Positions 48,201 to 59,749 of a stretch of DNA of 64,000 nt are shown here, in pieces; within the stretch, counting starts at the first letter, position 1; the number at the start of each line of letters is the position of its first letter. This stretch comes from Mercurialis annua (taxonomy: Eukaryota; Streptophyta; Magnoliopsida; Malpighiales; Euphorbiaceae): NCBI RefSeq assembly GCF_937616625.2, contig NC_065572.1:71174653-71238652 (forward strand), written 5' to 3'. The translations under genes were made by a program, and so were the position numbers. A model generated the notes under the pieces. That model was given only the letters and a program-made list of their open reading frames with translations. It was not told where the DNA came from and did not search any database.

Positions 48201-48864
48201 TGTCGAGTTGGAGTTTCTTTGTTTCGCCTTCGGGTGCTGTTTCTTTTTCTTCGATGTCGTGATTAAGGATTTCTTCTATTGCCATTGCTTCGCCTGATTC
48301 TTTTATTGCTTGTTCGTAGCACTTTTTCGCCTCGGCTCGGTTTCCTTGTATCGTGATAATTCCTTGTTTCGTCGGTATCTTCATGGTTAGCGCCTTTATG
48401 CTTGTCACGGCGGCTGAGTCGTGGAGGAAAGGTCTCCCCAGTATCGCGTTGTACGGCAGGTCGATTTCTACGACGCTAAACCGTGTAGGTAATTCCTCGC
48501 TTTTCCTTGTCCTTCCTAGCTTGACGTCGAGAGTAGTTGTTCCATTGGGCTTAATTGGCAAGCCCCCAAATCCTACCACAGGCGTGGCATTTCTCTTTAG
48601 TTCCGCTAGGTCTCCTCCTAGGCTTTCGTAGGCCTTTTTTGTTATCAGGTTTATTGCGCTTCCTTCATCGATTAGGATTCTCTCAACGTTCCAGTGTTCG
48701 ATGATCATGGCCACTACCAGAGCTTCGTTGTGCTCTTCGGCTATTCTCCCGAAGTCCTCTCCGTCAAAAGTCACTGGAGGAGGAGTTGAGAGTTCTGTTG
48801 CTTTTCGTTTTCTCTGTGTCGTTTGATCTTTCAGGTTTACTCTTTCAGAAGTCATCTTCTTCAA
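45283..48864 (-). CDS. Retrotransposon Pol polyprotein without gag
   Basis: One open frame of 1193 residues. In order: an aspartic protease (DEGSA at 66-70), a reverse transcriptase with YVDD at 431-434, a remnant of the first RNase H from about 518, a second archaeal-like RNase H from about 617 (HVDGAS), then an integrase from about 850 with an HHCC zinc motif (EIHEGICGAHEG ... CDKCQ) and DDE core residues in GIDIVGP, ADNGKQF and MTEVTNRT. Two features are abnormal. The protease follows only about 65 residues after the first Met with no gag, nucleocapsid or zinc knuckle. At about residue 515 (near nucleotide 47320) the RT thumb/connection jumps directly into the middle of RNase H 1, with roughly 95-100 residues of the family missing. 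Both deletions keep frame. It is therefore expressed-looking but probably defective. Confidence 0.92.
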   Translation of the reverse strand: MKKMTSERVNLKDQTTQRKRKATELSTPPPVTFDGEDFGRIAEEHNEALVVAMIIEHWNVERILIDEGSAINLITKKAYESLGGDLAELKRNATPVVGFGGLPIKPNGTTTLDVKLGRTRKSEELPTRFSVVEIDLPYNAILGRPFLHDSAAVTSIKALTMKIPTKQGIITIQGNRAEAKKCYEQAIKESGEAMAIEEILNHDIEEKETAPEGETKKLQLDKEKRVNLGANMNPKIESEITAMLKNNVKTFAANASEIVGIDPHVITHDLNVAEAANPVKQKKRKFSEEKQKIIAEEVEKLEKAGFIREVHYPEWVANVVIVKKANGKNRMCVDYTDLNKACPKDSYPLPDIDQLVDSTAGHAMYSLADAAQGYHQIQMKEQDQEKTSFITEGGTYCYTAMPFGLKNAGATYQRLMNFMFKDEIGKRVQVYVDDLIIKSEKEETHAKDLEETFSILNKFGMKLNPDKCTFGVQGGKFLGFMISQRGIEANPEKIKAIMDMKAPRSINEVQKLNGRIIARVLKGAETRYPEIEKMALAVLTTAKKLRYYFQSHNVVVRTNQPLRKAIQRPETSGRLVHWSIQLSEHDIRYEPRPTLKAQALADFVAEITPTETGQPKPALVWELHVDGASNEKGAGAGAILKGPDKIKIEYGVNIQFAASNNVAEYEALIAGLGLALEIRTEILKIYSDSQLVVNQVKGEYQAKETGMIEYLSQVKTQLQQLEAQGGQWEIIQIPREENTEADAIAKSASELGDLFTKMQLKEILESPSTRKTEVMAIEEADSWMTPLIKYLDCGELPIDKVEAIRTIRKSANYSFHNGVLYRTSLTHPWSRCVSPQTGESILKEIHEGICGAHEGAVTIARKTILQGYYWPTIKEDAKALVKKCDKCQRHDNISRVPAVPQGSMESPWPFATWGIDIVGPFETGKHQAKFLIVAIEHFTKWVEVAPVATITAAKVEEFFKNEVICRFGIPHTVIADNGKQFNCKRFKAFCKGLMINLKFTSVAHPQTNGMTEVTNRTIAQGIKKRLSQYKENWVEELYSVLWAYRTTPRKGTGETPFRLAYGTEAVIPVEIGIPSIRVNYLEEETNEARTRLCLDLLEERRNEAVARAATYKKQAAKYHNKRMNFREFQRGDLVLRNAEVGRGNAGVKKMQANWEGPFIIEEATGKGAYRLKTITGSMVPRYWNIEHLRKYYQ

Positions 48865-48920
48865 TGAGATTTGTTTTTGAGTTCAGAAAAGCTCCTTCTT
48901 TTGAAGTTTAGTTAAGCTTT

Positions 48921-48937
48921 TCCCACAGACGGCGCCA
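48921..48937 (-). other. Primer-binding site
   Basis: On the minus strand, TGGCGCCGTCTGTGGGA begins two bases after the 5' LTR. The leading TGG matches the CCA end of a tRNA and the following bases pair with its acceptor arm. The tRNA identity is not certain from memory. Confidence 0.85.
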
Positions 48938-48939
48938 AT

Positions 48940-49532
48940 TGATGGAGTCTGCCTTCTGAACCGGTGAGTGAACCTGCAAAACAGGGTAGAAGCTAACCGG
49001 ACGGTGGTTGTCCGATTAACTCTCCGATGCTAAAGTCAGTTTAGAGCTTTGAGCAGCGTTTTGAGTATATGAATGTAATTGTAATTCTAGGCATACCTCG
49101 TGCTCCTTTTATAGTAGACGAATATACCTAGTAGAGTTGTATTAGGTAGGTGAATCCTACTTTGTAGGGATTCGGCCGTATCTTAAGGATTCTCCTGATT
49201 TGTCGAGATCTACCTTAATCTGATAAGAATCCTATTTAGGAACGTCTTCCTAAATAGTCTTATCTTCCTAAAGTAGAGCTTATCCTTCCATATGTAGTGT
49301 TTGTGTCCAAATAGGACAAGGTTTCCATATTTAGTCGTTTATCCGAATCCCGGACCTGACGCGCTCTTGGCGGATCATGTGGGATTCGGTCTTTATTAGT
49401 GTATTACCGAATCTTAGAGATTCGGTATCTCCTTCATATCTTTCCGTCTCCAGGGGGAGTCCGGTGTCGCCTGAGAGTGGATCTCCTGCAACTCGGCTCC
49501 ATTATACTTACAGTAGGATTCGGTATCCATCA
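48940..49532 (-). repeat. 5' LTR
   Basis: 593 bp, promoter LTR for the minus-strand transcript. The TATA-like box is the complement of TTTTATA at 49107-49113. Ends TGATGGA/TCCATCA. Confidence 0.95.
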
Positions 49533-50288
49533 ATAACTTTTAAAGGTCGTGAATAAAATAAAAATTTGTGTAAACATCATGATTTTTTTATGGAGTTAAT
49601 CCTTAATTTTATATAAAAAAGACAATATTTACTTACTTAACAATGTAAAATATCATAAAAAAAATAACATTTATGTATTTTAGTTTAAAAGTTATATATT
49701 ATATTAAAATTAAATTTGTATTTTCCAAAAAATTAAAATTAAAACAAGCAATTTATATTAAACTTCCCGGAAAGTTAACTTTTCACGAAGTTAACTTTCC
49801 GGAGATTACTACAAAATGAACTAAGTGAGGCCTAAATACTCCTAAATGATGTAATTAAATAACAAAAGGGTATATTCACGCCATTTCAAATATTTGAGCG
49901 TGAAAGTAACAATGAAATAAATTAGTAGGAACCATTTCTTAATTTAAACACATTAGGGCCAAATCTCATGTTAATCCTAATTTTCTCGCTGTCTCTCTCA
50001 TCCCTCTGTCGTTTAACTCACTACACAAAATCTGATTATGTCGTTTCCTTACTCATATAGCTAAACCGAGAATTTCTCGGCGCTCTCCAGTATCTGAAAA
50101 AAACAATCGAATCAAATTTCAGGTGCGCGCATTTCACATTTGCCCTAAAGAAAATCTCGCAAATCAATTTCAAACTGCACAAAATTAGGTTTCTGTTTTT
50201 GAGATTATTAAATTTTATTTTTGCAGGTATTATTGACTACAGTGAAGCTGTAATTATACAAAATTTACTGTTGATCGTAGCTTAAGCT

Positions 50289-50318
50289 ATGGAAATAACT
50301 GCTATATACACTACTTGA
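50289..50318 (+). promoter_or_regulatory. Upstream short reading frame in EMF2 leader
   Basis: An ATG at 50289 opens a nine-codon frame (MEITAIYTT) that stops at 50316-50318, 16 bases before the EMF2 start. If the leader is transcribed as shown, ribosomes would meet it first, which could lower or regulate EMF2 translation. A leader intron may also exist (TTTCAG|GTGCGC near 50121 to TTTGCAG near 50226); the uORF lies after it, so it would remain. Confidence 0.5.
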
Positions 50319-50334
50319 AATAGTGTGACGAAGA

Positions 50335-53300
50335 ATGCCGGGGATCCCTTTAGTGGCTCGCGAAACTTCATCGTATGTATTTTTTTTCTTCGTTTGATTT
50401 TGTAATGTTATTGTTAATCGTTAAATCAGAAATTGTTTAGGTTTATTTTTCTGATTTTTGAGTGATTTTACTGTTGGTGAAATCGGAAGATATACTAGAA
50501 ACACGGAGCAAATGTGCCGTGAGGATGCTAGATTGCATTTATCCGAAGAAGAAGAAATGGCGGCTGAGGAGAGTCTTTCTATTTATTGCAAACCTGTTGA
50601 ACTCTATAACATCCTTCAGCGTCGCGCCATTAGAAATGTAATCGTAATTTTTTAGTGTCTACTTGTTTTGAATTATGTTATGTTTGAATTTGAAGTTGAA
50701 CTTTTGTTTATGTTTATGATGTTGTAGCCATCGTTCTTACAAAGATCTTTGAGCTATAAAATACAAGCAAAGCACAAGAGGAGGTAAAAATTGTTTCATT
50801 CATAATTTTTTTAATGTTGAAACTGATTGAATGAAAATGTTTTGGTATTTATTTTGATGTTGCATTGAATTATTTGTAAGAAGTTTTGTTATGATAGTTG
50901 AATTGTATTGGCCTTTGATGATTATATCTGCTTTTAGTTGCCGAAGTGCATTTGTTTGGATTAAAATTATGCAATGAATTTACTGTTATAGTTTCTAATT
51001 ACTTTTGTTTGAACATGTAGAATACAAGTGTCTATTTCTCTGTTTGAGACTGTGAATGGTGCACTTTCTGGTAGTCTATATCCGTTATACATTTTATTGG
51101 CAAGAGCAGTTTCTGATATCAGGGTTTCAGAGGTAGGAGTTGATCTACATTGTTTTTTGTTGAATGCCAAGTCAAATTGATCAACAACTGAAATATTTTA
51201 TATATACTTTTTGGTATATATGCATTTCATTATTAGTGGTAGTGTGCTACAATTTATCATAGCGTTTTTTATGATCTTTTCCCTTTTTATTCCAAAATGA
51301 AGTATTCTGCAGTATATCGCTTTCATCGAGCATGTGTTTTGACGAACTTCTTTGGAGTTGAGGGGAGTACTCAAGCAAATTTTGTCCTACCTGAGATTAA
51401 TAAGTTAGCATTAGAGGCCAAATCTGGTTCACTTGTTATCTTGTTTGTTAGCTTCGGTAAGGCATTGATTTAGCAATATCTAAACGTTGTTTGTTGATTT
51501 CATTGGATTGCTCTGTCTGATTTTTTGTTCTTTTCTATTTTGCAGCTGGAGCCCAAAATTCTATGCATGGAGTTGATTTAACCAAGGGTCATTTGGGTAT
51601 GAATGCTTGCATGTGAGATATACTTTTGTTCCCCAACTGTTTTTTGTATCATTTAATGGTCAAAATGTCATATTATGTACCTAATTTAAGGCGCCTTTAG
51701 AAATCTCATGCGTGTTTCCAGTTATGGTTGAAGTTGTAAATGTTGAATTTGTGTGAAGTTACAGCAGAATCGTAGATAGATAGGATGACGACAAGTGTAA
51801 ATATAAGGTCTGAATTTTAGGTAAAGAAGAAGATGCTGTAAATGGGAATTAGATTGACGGTAGGCATGTTTGTCTGAGAGACGACTGTTTCTTTATTCAT
51901 CTTTCATATGTTTAGTTAGTAGAGGAGTCTTTGGAATCATACAGAAGCATTGATACATTAGCATTCGGCATGTTCAAGAGTACTCATTACCATCTCATGA
52001 TAGCTTATCTTCAAGCAGTGTCATGTGAACCTTATCTGTCATATCTTGATCAATTGCTTTAATACAATCTTGGTGCTATGTCTACTGTGGTATACAATTT
52101 TTCTTTCATTTTTATGATGTCAAGTAGCTAATAACTATCTATTAACTCTTCTTTTGATGGGTGTTTAATTATTCCTTTGAAAAACAAATAATGCTTCACC
52201 AAAATGTTACACATTTGACTTATTGGGTTAGTGTAAGTTTGATTTTGTAACTCCTCTTTACTCTCTAATTTTGTTCTCTCTAATTGACAGAAAATGTTGG
52301 AGGGTGCTGTCTATTGGGCACTTTGCCTCTAGATTCACTTTGTATGTCATGGGAGAAGTCACCAAACTTGACTTTGGGACAAAGAGTGGAGTTGACATCA
52401 CAGATTAAAATGAAATCATGTTTCTTGAAGGTATGGCTCTACAGAACTGTTTTAGTAAACTGCTTTCTTACGTTTAACTTTTTCTTTATATATATCTGTG
52501 ATCTGCTCTAAAGTTGCCATACAAACTGTTACATTGCTAAGGAGAAATGTGTATTCGAATGAATGCCTAGTATTGATTGGTTAAGGTTGAGGCAACTGAA
52601 TGCAAAGATTCTCACGTTTAGCATGGAGCAGTAGCACTGTAGATGAACCAGGATAAAATGGCTGCCCATATTAACCCAGATAGTTGATACCTGAGGTGGT
52701 AATGGCCATAAAAAATGCTTCAGCTAATTTTTCGTGCAACCGTATTCCTCTTAACAACATAAAAACCAAGAGTGACAAGGTTGAACCACTATCTCTATTC
52801 TTCCCTTCCAGAAGAGATATCTTCCAGTGATCGTCAAATATATCGCTATTAAGATGTCACTGCTGTTTCCGTCACTGTTCCTTTTAGCACGGGCTGCCTA
52901 ATCATCCCTTCATCATGCCCACACATATGTAGTTTCAATCATTGGGAACAACAAAAAGACACTCTATTTGCAATTTCCAATTTAAGAAAGTGGCCAAGGA
53001 TGAGGACATATGAATACCTTTGAGATGAGTGATTATTCAAACAACTGAACTAGTTTCTGGCTTATGACCAGTTTTTTTAATCTGATTAGCCAAGCTGGTC
53101 TTCACCAACTGCATTATTATTCGTGACATGCACTTTGTGCTCTCTGGACCATGTATAAGTGCTACACCAACTGCTAGCAGGCTTGCACCACTTTCTTGAC
53201 CTTTGATATTGACCTCTACTTTTACAGCAGTTATAACTTCATTGTTCTAATATGTCTAACCTGATGTAGTTTAATCAAGGCTGACTTTTTATTGTTTATT

Positions 53301-56300
53301 TTGTGCATTTTCATTTTGCTTTTAATGATTTTAGGGATTCAATAGTGTTTTGTACTTTGTTCTTACAATTTTGTGTTTCGTCTTACAGTTGAGCTGTTTG
53401 AATGAGGAAAAATCTCTTTCAGTTCAATTTCCATTTAGTACGGAAACTACGGTATTTTCAGTCCTTAATCACTGCTTTTTTTAGTTTGAATCTACTTTTG
53501 GATTCTTTGCGCTGCAGACTTTTTTGGGTATACTTGTTGATAGATATTTGCTACTCTTTGGTTATTGTTAATTCCACAGAGTTCATCACAATGTCTTCAA
53601 GCCAATGTTTCTGCAGAAGAGGTTGGGGCTAAGGAAAAATCTCCTTATCATTCATACACATTCAGTGGCATTTCTTCTTCATCACTATCTCATATTATTC
53701 GGTAATTCCCGATGGATCTTTGTTTCATTTCGGTAATCTATTTTTGTCAGCCTTATCAATTCGTTCTTGTTTTTCTCTCTTATTCTAGTCCTGGAATAAT
53801 TGGTTTGTGCAATCTGATATATTTGCATGACGTGACCCTTGAGTTATTACTAATAATTGTTTCTTAATGCTGTCATAGCTTTTCTGCATGGTCATTGGTA
53901 TAAATTTATTTGAACTCTATGATAGATATTTTTTGATGGTGGCATTTGTGGGTGATAGGCCTGAAAATAAAAAGTTTTCTCTGCCATATCTCAAATTTAG
54001 AATTGGTTCTTTTCAGTTTAGGATATCTTGTCTTTATTCATGGTATTTTTCTATATTGAAAATCCACAACATGAAACATTTATACATCTGTTTTATTCTT
54101 TTTATATGGGTTATTATGTGTATAATAAAGGTTTTCTTTATTTGCATTGTTTAGGTTGAGGGCTGGAAATGTCATTTTCAACTATAGATATTACAATAAC
54201 AAGTTGCAAAAGACTGAAGGTCGTTTTATTTTCCCTTAATTGTTTTTACGTTCCTTTACCCATTCTTCCCTAATTCTTTAAATATCTATCTTGCAGTAAC
54301 TGAAGAGTTTTCATGCCCCTTCTGCTTGGTAAAATGTGGGAGCTTTAAGGTTGGAGCATTCTTAGCATTTGATAGTACTTTGTTAATTCCTCTGGAAGCT
54401 AAACTATAGCGGCCAGATATGGATTTTGTGGTTTTTTTTAATTTTATTTTAGTTTTTGGTTCTTTCCTCCATTTTATTTTTCTCATGCTTGAAATTTACC
54501 TTCTTTTGTTGATTTTGTTTCCATTTTTCTATATCTTTCCTTAGGGTCTAAGATATCATTTGCCTTCATCGCATGATCTCTTCAACTTTGAATTTTGGGT
54601 TGGTAATCTTCAGCAATCTTGGCGAAGTCTGATCATTTATTTTTTTTGAGTAGTGATTTATTTATGCTTTGAATGACATGTAGGTAACTGAAGAGTTTCA
54701 AGCTGTAAATATATCTGTGAAGACTGACACCTGGAGATCTGAGGTCAAAAGTGTTTTTATCTATGAATTTGTCATTTTTAAAGTAATACTCCACGTACTT
54801 TGCTAGTGTTGAGCTAGGACATATTATTGGCATGCCTGCAATATTACCCATGAATTTTCTGATCCACCAGACAAAAAAAAAAAACAGTTCCAGTCAGTTC
54901 GTTTTCTTGTTTTAAGAGTTCATTATTGCTTACAATCTGCCATGACAATTGTAACAGTGCCACCTTATGCAACCTATAAATTTTGAAGTCTGAATAACTA
55001 TTAATAATCTTCTGTTAACTGATCTTTGCATGGACTTACTGATTAAGAATGTCGGAACGCATATGCAATATTTATACTCATATTACTGTTCAGTAAGTCT
55101 TCCGTAAGTATGTGCATACTGTTTTTTTTTACATAAGTTTGTCATGATGATCAGAAGCATGGCTCATTGGACGAACTGTAGTAAAAAATTAACTTTTGAT
55201 ACATAAGTCAGCTATTGTCCGGTTGATGTTTCATGCATATATTACTCTCCCTGTATCAATTTGGAGTCTATTTCATTTTGTCGAGGGAGATTCTCTTGAT
55301 CCTCGAAAGGATGCTTTAGATTATAGCCGCGACTCCCTGAGTTTATCAATTTGAACAATGGCTTAAATTATGCTGTCATTCTGTTTCTGCCATATTCTTT
55401 GGAAAGTGATGCTTATAAGAACATCAGGGGATGCATGTTAACTGCTAATTGCAAAACTGATGGAAGGTTCAGGCACACGTGTTAATGCCAACTATGGTTT
55501 TCTTTATTTTATGTTCTTTGAATTAACATGCTAATATTCTTTGTTCAGATTGTTGCTGATGGTGTCGATCCAAAGCAGCAAACATTTGATTTCTGGTAGT
55601 TCAACAACTTTTTTATTGCCTGAACTCTTAAGTTGCCTGTGTTGTAAAGCAACTATGTTTATGGTCAAGAACATGCTAGACTCAGATGTGTGTACATGTA
55701 TTTGCAGCTCAAAGAAACCAAGGCGCAACAGACGAAAGAACCTTGTTCATAATTCAAAGCATGTGCAACCATTGGTTCATGATTCAAACTTACGCATTGG
55801 AGCCTCCAGTATTCTTGATAAGGCAGACGGTATGCACATTGATTTATTTGCCAATTATCTACATTCTGATGAATACATCCTTCTAGTGGAATCTCAATTT
55901 AATAAAAGAATGCTCGATGACTACTTTGTTGTTTAGACACTTGAAAGTGAAATAAGAGAATAAAATGGAATTAGAACTAGAAAATTATTTTCATGCATGA
56001 TCATGTATCAGTGGTGTGATCATGATTGCACCCTCAAAGAATTCTTGCATCTCTTACATTACAGAAAATGGCTTGCATATTTAAATATTTGAAGGAGGTT
56101 TCATGTAGGGTCAACATCACAACGTGAGAACCGCAAGGGAATGCTGACATAAACCAAAAAAAGTAATTGGCTGCTTCTTTTTTCCTTACCTGTGGAAAGG
56201 TTCGGTTCCAAGCAGTAGATTTTTTTAAAATGGCCCTTCTGCATGAATAACTGCATAAGCATAATTGCTGTAAAGAGGATGTTGCATATATGATAACTTC

Positions 56301-59299
56301 TTTTATGTGCCTTATAGCTTATTGCGACATATTTATGTGGCTGTTTAATAAATTGTACATGTGTTTTTTATTTTTGTGTGTACCTACAAATACTTTCTTT
56401 AATGCTTGCTTATCAGGTGGGAAAGGCTTGCTTCATAGTACTGCAGGTGCAACAGCGTGTGCAGAACATGTTCCTTCCAGCTTTGATGTTGCTGGAGTTT
56501 CAGAAGCATTTTCAGATCCTGAGTGTGTACAGGTAGCAGCATCTGGGAACAATTTTGCACCCCCTGCCATGTTGCAATTTGCGAAGACAAGAAAGTTATC
56601 TGTTGAACGGTCCGACTTAAGGAAGTATGTGCTAAGTCTTCTTGTACTCTTCTAGCACATTATAACCCGTTAGGCAATGGAAAATCTTTGATTAGTTGTT
56701 TGGTATGCATTGATTATCAGGATGCATTAGCCAACTGACATAAATGATAGGACAGTGTTTACATATCCTTGAAATATCATGTTACTTGTTGGAAAAGTCT
56801 GAGAACATCTGGGTTTCATTATCATGTTTTTTCTTTTTCAGCCGTACACTCCTTCACAAGCGACAGTTTTTTCACTCGCATAGAGCTCAGGTGACTTATG
56901 ACCTTGTAATTTAATTGCAATTGTCCTTTGTTTTGCTTGTTAACCTGTGTGAAACATTGTTTAACTTACCATGGTAGGCAGATCTGTGCTATTATCTATA
57001 TTTCTTGAAATTGATTAGCCCAAAAAATCTGCAAGGTCTTGTTGCTTAGACATGCAGCAAATGTTTAAAAGCTTTATGGAAATTCTAAAATAGCAGTTCA
57101 GATTGTGTCTCAACGTCATCAGTTTTCTTATACATTTTTTAATGTAGAATTTGGAGAGCCGGTGAATAAGTAGGCTACTTTATATGCCCGTTTACAAGCC
57201 ATGCAACGAATTGGAATTGTCTTGTCTCCTAAATTTTTTTTGGACACTTTTGAACCCTCTACTAACGTCACAGTAGCTTTTGGATCTTTCCGGCTCCAAT
57301 TAATAGTCAATTTCTTTAACCTTGCCAGTGGAATGAAATAAGGAAACCAATGGGTCATAAGGATTTGATGATTGATTTTTTTTTTGACATAACATTAGCT
57401 GTTTATCAAACAGAAATAGTAAAATTGGAGCTTCTTTTTTCTGAAACGTTGATCAGAGTAATGTTTTATCTGTTCTGATTATTGCTCTGATACATGTTTG
57501 AATCTGTCAATGTTATAGCAATTTTGCTTTAAACGTTCCTTAGTCTTTTACCAAAGTACTCATCCAGATAGATTTGCGCTTGCCTTTTCCTTATAAGTTA
57601 GCTTTGCTTGCTGTAATTTGGAAAACCAACGATGAACTCATTAAGATTTGTATTACATGGGAACTTGAGATTTTAGAAAAATAACTGTTTGGTCCTGCTA
57701 AAGATAAAGAGTTCATGCTATGACCTCCCTTAGTGAATGTTATCTGACTCCCTCCTTGAGACAAGTATGTCGAATATATTGATTTACACTTTTTATATCC
57801 ATTAAGATGAAGAAAATGATTTTTTTTCCTTTTCACTTTTTGGATTTTAAGCCAATGGATATAGAGCAAGTGTTGTCAGATCGTGATAGCGAGGATGAAG
57901 TTGATGACGACGTTGCCGATTTTGAAGACAGAAGGGTATGCATATTTTTAGCATGGCCTCTCTTTTGTAGTACCTGTTGAACTATATTTTCAGTGTGTGG
58001 GGTTAAAACCATTAGATTGGTGGTCTAATTTGATTATGATTCTTCAGATGCTTGATGATTTTGTGGATGTTACTAAAGATGAAAAGCAAATCATGCACTT
58101 GTGGAACTCCTTTGTCAGAAAGCAGCGGTAATGGTCTCTTTATTTCACTGTTTGTTCTGTTACCATTTTAAAATGAGGTCAGCTTGGCTTTCTTTCTTGG
58201 GGTGCTTGGGTTTTGCTGGGGGAATTGCTGCATAACTAAACGCTCATTTATTTACATAAGCATCTTAAGTATTAAACTCAATAAATTCTGGACCCCTCTG
58301 GAAAGTTGAGTTGTGAGCTGCGGTATAATGCCGGGATCTTTTTGCTTTTAGGGGAAGTCCATTGACTCGAACCTATATATAAATAGGCACCTTGTGATTT
58401 AAGGAGAGGCGGGAGAGATATCCTCCTAGACCTGTGATGACTGACAACCTGATTTATGTCATGACTCTGCTGAGCGGCTTTGGTTTCTTATCTTATGGTT
58501 CTCTAATATTTTGTTTCAGCTGTGCCTAAAACAGTTATTGCTTCATTTTGTTTTCTTTCATCATTTTCTTTCAATGAAATGTTTATGTTTCCCTTATATA
58601 TACTTATTCCAAGCGTACATAGTAGCAAGATCATTTGGATTTTGTTAGTAGATTTGAATGCTTATCAAACGAGTTTGTGCTCGTCTTTATGGGTGAAATG
58701 AGTGCATGCCAATTTTTGCTTGAAAGATCGTAATCAATGATTGTTATATATGTTGATTTCTGATTTCCATCTCGAATTTATTTGATTATCATGCTGGCAG
58801 CGTTCTGGCTGACGGCCATATCCCTTGGGCATGCGAGGGATTCTCAAGATTACATGGGCACGATCTTGTCCGAGCCCCGGCTCTACTCTGGTAATTCCTT
58901 ATATTTATGCTGATAATTTTATTTCAATCAATTATAAAATGTTCACATTGCATTTTCTCAGCAAGTTCAATAGGCTGTTTTTGCTGTAAAAAAATAATTA
59001 TTCTTGGCATGCTGATACAAAATGAGACGCAATTCAGATAATATATACCAAATTGAAATCATGAATTTTTCATTATTAACCTTTGTTTTATCTCCCGATT
59101 AATCCTTTTTGTTTTCATTTTACCGTTAATTTAATGTTGCAATTTAATAATATGAAATTATTTGGGGGAGGACAGGTGCTGGAGACTATTAATGATAAAA
59201 CTGTGGAATCATGGTCTTCTGGATGCAAGAACCATGAACAATTGTAATATTAGTCTCGAGCAATACCAAAAGCAGGATATTGATCCTATGAAAAGCTAG
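50335..59299 (+). CDS. EMF2: EMF2, Su(z)12-type subunit of Polycomb complex PRC2
   Basis: Twenty-one coding exons give 639 residues: 50335-50372, 50490-50637, 50728-50783, 51021-51132, 51303-51456, 51546-51596, 52291-52430, 53389-53451, 53580-53701, 54155-54219, 54297-54349, 54545-54598, 54684-54743, 55549-55595, 55708-55829, 56417-56624, 56842-56890, 57852-57935, 58048-58127, 58801-58890 and 59176-59299. All borders are GT-AG and the frame is kept throughout. N-terminus MPGIPLVARETSS is the family signature. A C2H2 finger uses C323, C326, H339 and H344. A basic patch KKPRRNRRK follows. The VEFS box runs from about residue 485, including LLHKRQFFHSHRAQPM, an acidic run and LWNSFVRKQRV. EMF2 helps PRC2 place H3K27 trimethylation, keeping flowering genes silent during vegetative growth. 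The gene looks intact. Confidence 0.96.
57128..57358 (-). other. Orphan coding-like frame inside EMF2 intron 17
   Basis: A 76-codon minus-strand frame with balanced amino-acid use in a 961-bp intron. Its local segments include LTINWSRKDPKATVTLVEGS and IPIRCMACKRAYKVAYLF, with a C-x2-C pair. It has a Met start and no repeats. I recognise no family. It may be a fragment inserted from another gene, or chance. Confidence 0.25.
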
Positions 59300-59654
59300 A
59301 GAAAAGCCCTATGTAAAATATTTGCACATAAATTCTTAACAGTGGAATAGTTTTACCATTGCATTTGCATAACTCGTGCTTCATCTGAAATTTTAGGCTT
59401 TCACATTTGTTCTGCATTGTTGTCTTGATAACTTTTATTTCTAAATTTATAATGTATTTTGTATGTTTCCACCTAAACAAATGTAGGAAAATCTAACTGA
59501 AATTTGAAAGTTAATGACAGTATAGCTATTTTATTTTTTTTAAATACATTTTTATACTCATTTCCAAACATTGAATGATAGGTATACATTTTCATCTAAT
59601 GATACAATAGATTAAAAGGTTTTACAATTTTCTATTAATGAATTAAAGAATAGG

Positions 59655-59725
<71 letters not shown>

Positions 59726-59749
59726 TCATGAATTTAACTGAATTTTATA
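59300..59749. other. EMF2 3' region with (AT)n tract
   Basis: Likely 3' untranslated region followed by AT-rich DNA and a 63-base TA repeat at 59659-59721. No gene. Confidence 0.5.

Larger units (their letters stand above)
41883..49532 (-). mobile_element. Ty3/gypsy LTR retrotransposon, Tat type, gag-less
   Basis: A 7650-bp element on the minus strand. The LTRs are 593 bp at 48940-49532 (5' LTR) and 41883-42475 (3' LTR). I found no difference between them by eye. Each begins TGATGGA and ends TCCATCA, and the element is flanked by the 5-bp duplication ATAAC (41878-41882 and 49533-49537). Order along the minus strand: LTR, primer-binding site, protease-RT-RNase H-second RNase H-integrase, an antisense gene, polypurine tract, LTR. 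The second RNase H and the antisense gene place it in the Tat lineage. Gag is absent and part of the RT-RNase H junction is deleted, so it should be non-autonomous. Identical LTRs point to recent insertion, presumably helped by a related element. Confidence 0.95.
41581..49602. mobile_element. MITE split by a retrotransposon
   Basis: The left part 41581-41882 and the right part 49538-49602 together make an element of about 367 bp. The left end GGTTAATTCCATAAAAAATC, with TACGACCTTTAAAA further in, is matched by the inverted right end TTTTTTTATGGAGTTAATCC, with TTTTAAAGGTCGTGA further in, giving arms of about 65 bases. The flanking 9-bp repeats TTAATTTTA (41572-41580 and 49603-49611) are identical. 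The same site is present once, unoccupied, in the sister unit at about 40572. Mutator-like by its 9-bp duplication. Confidence 0.87.

Noticed and set aside
45800..48631. Many plus-strand frames of 64-132 codons opposite pol
   Set aside because: They are shadows of the long GC-richer Pol frame on the minus strand; none shows a domain.
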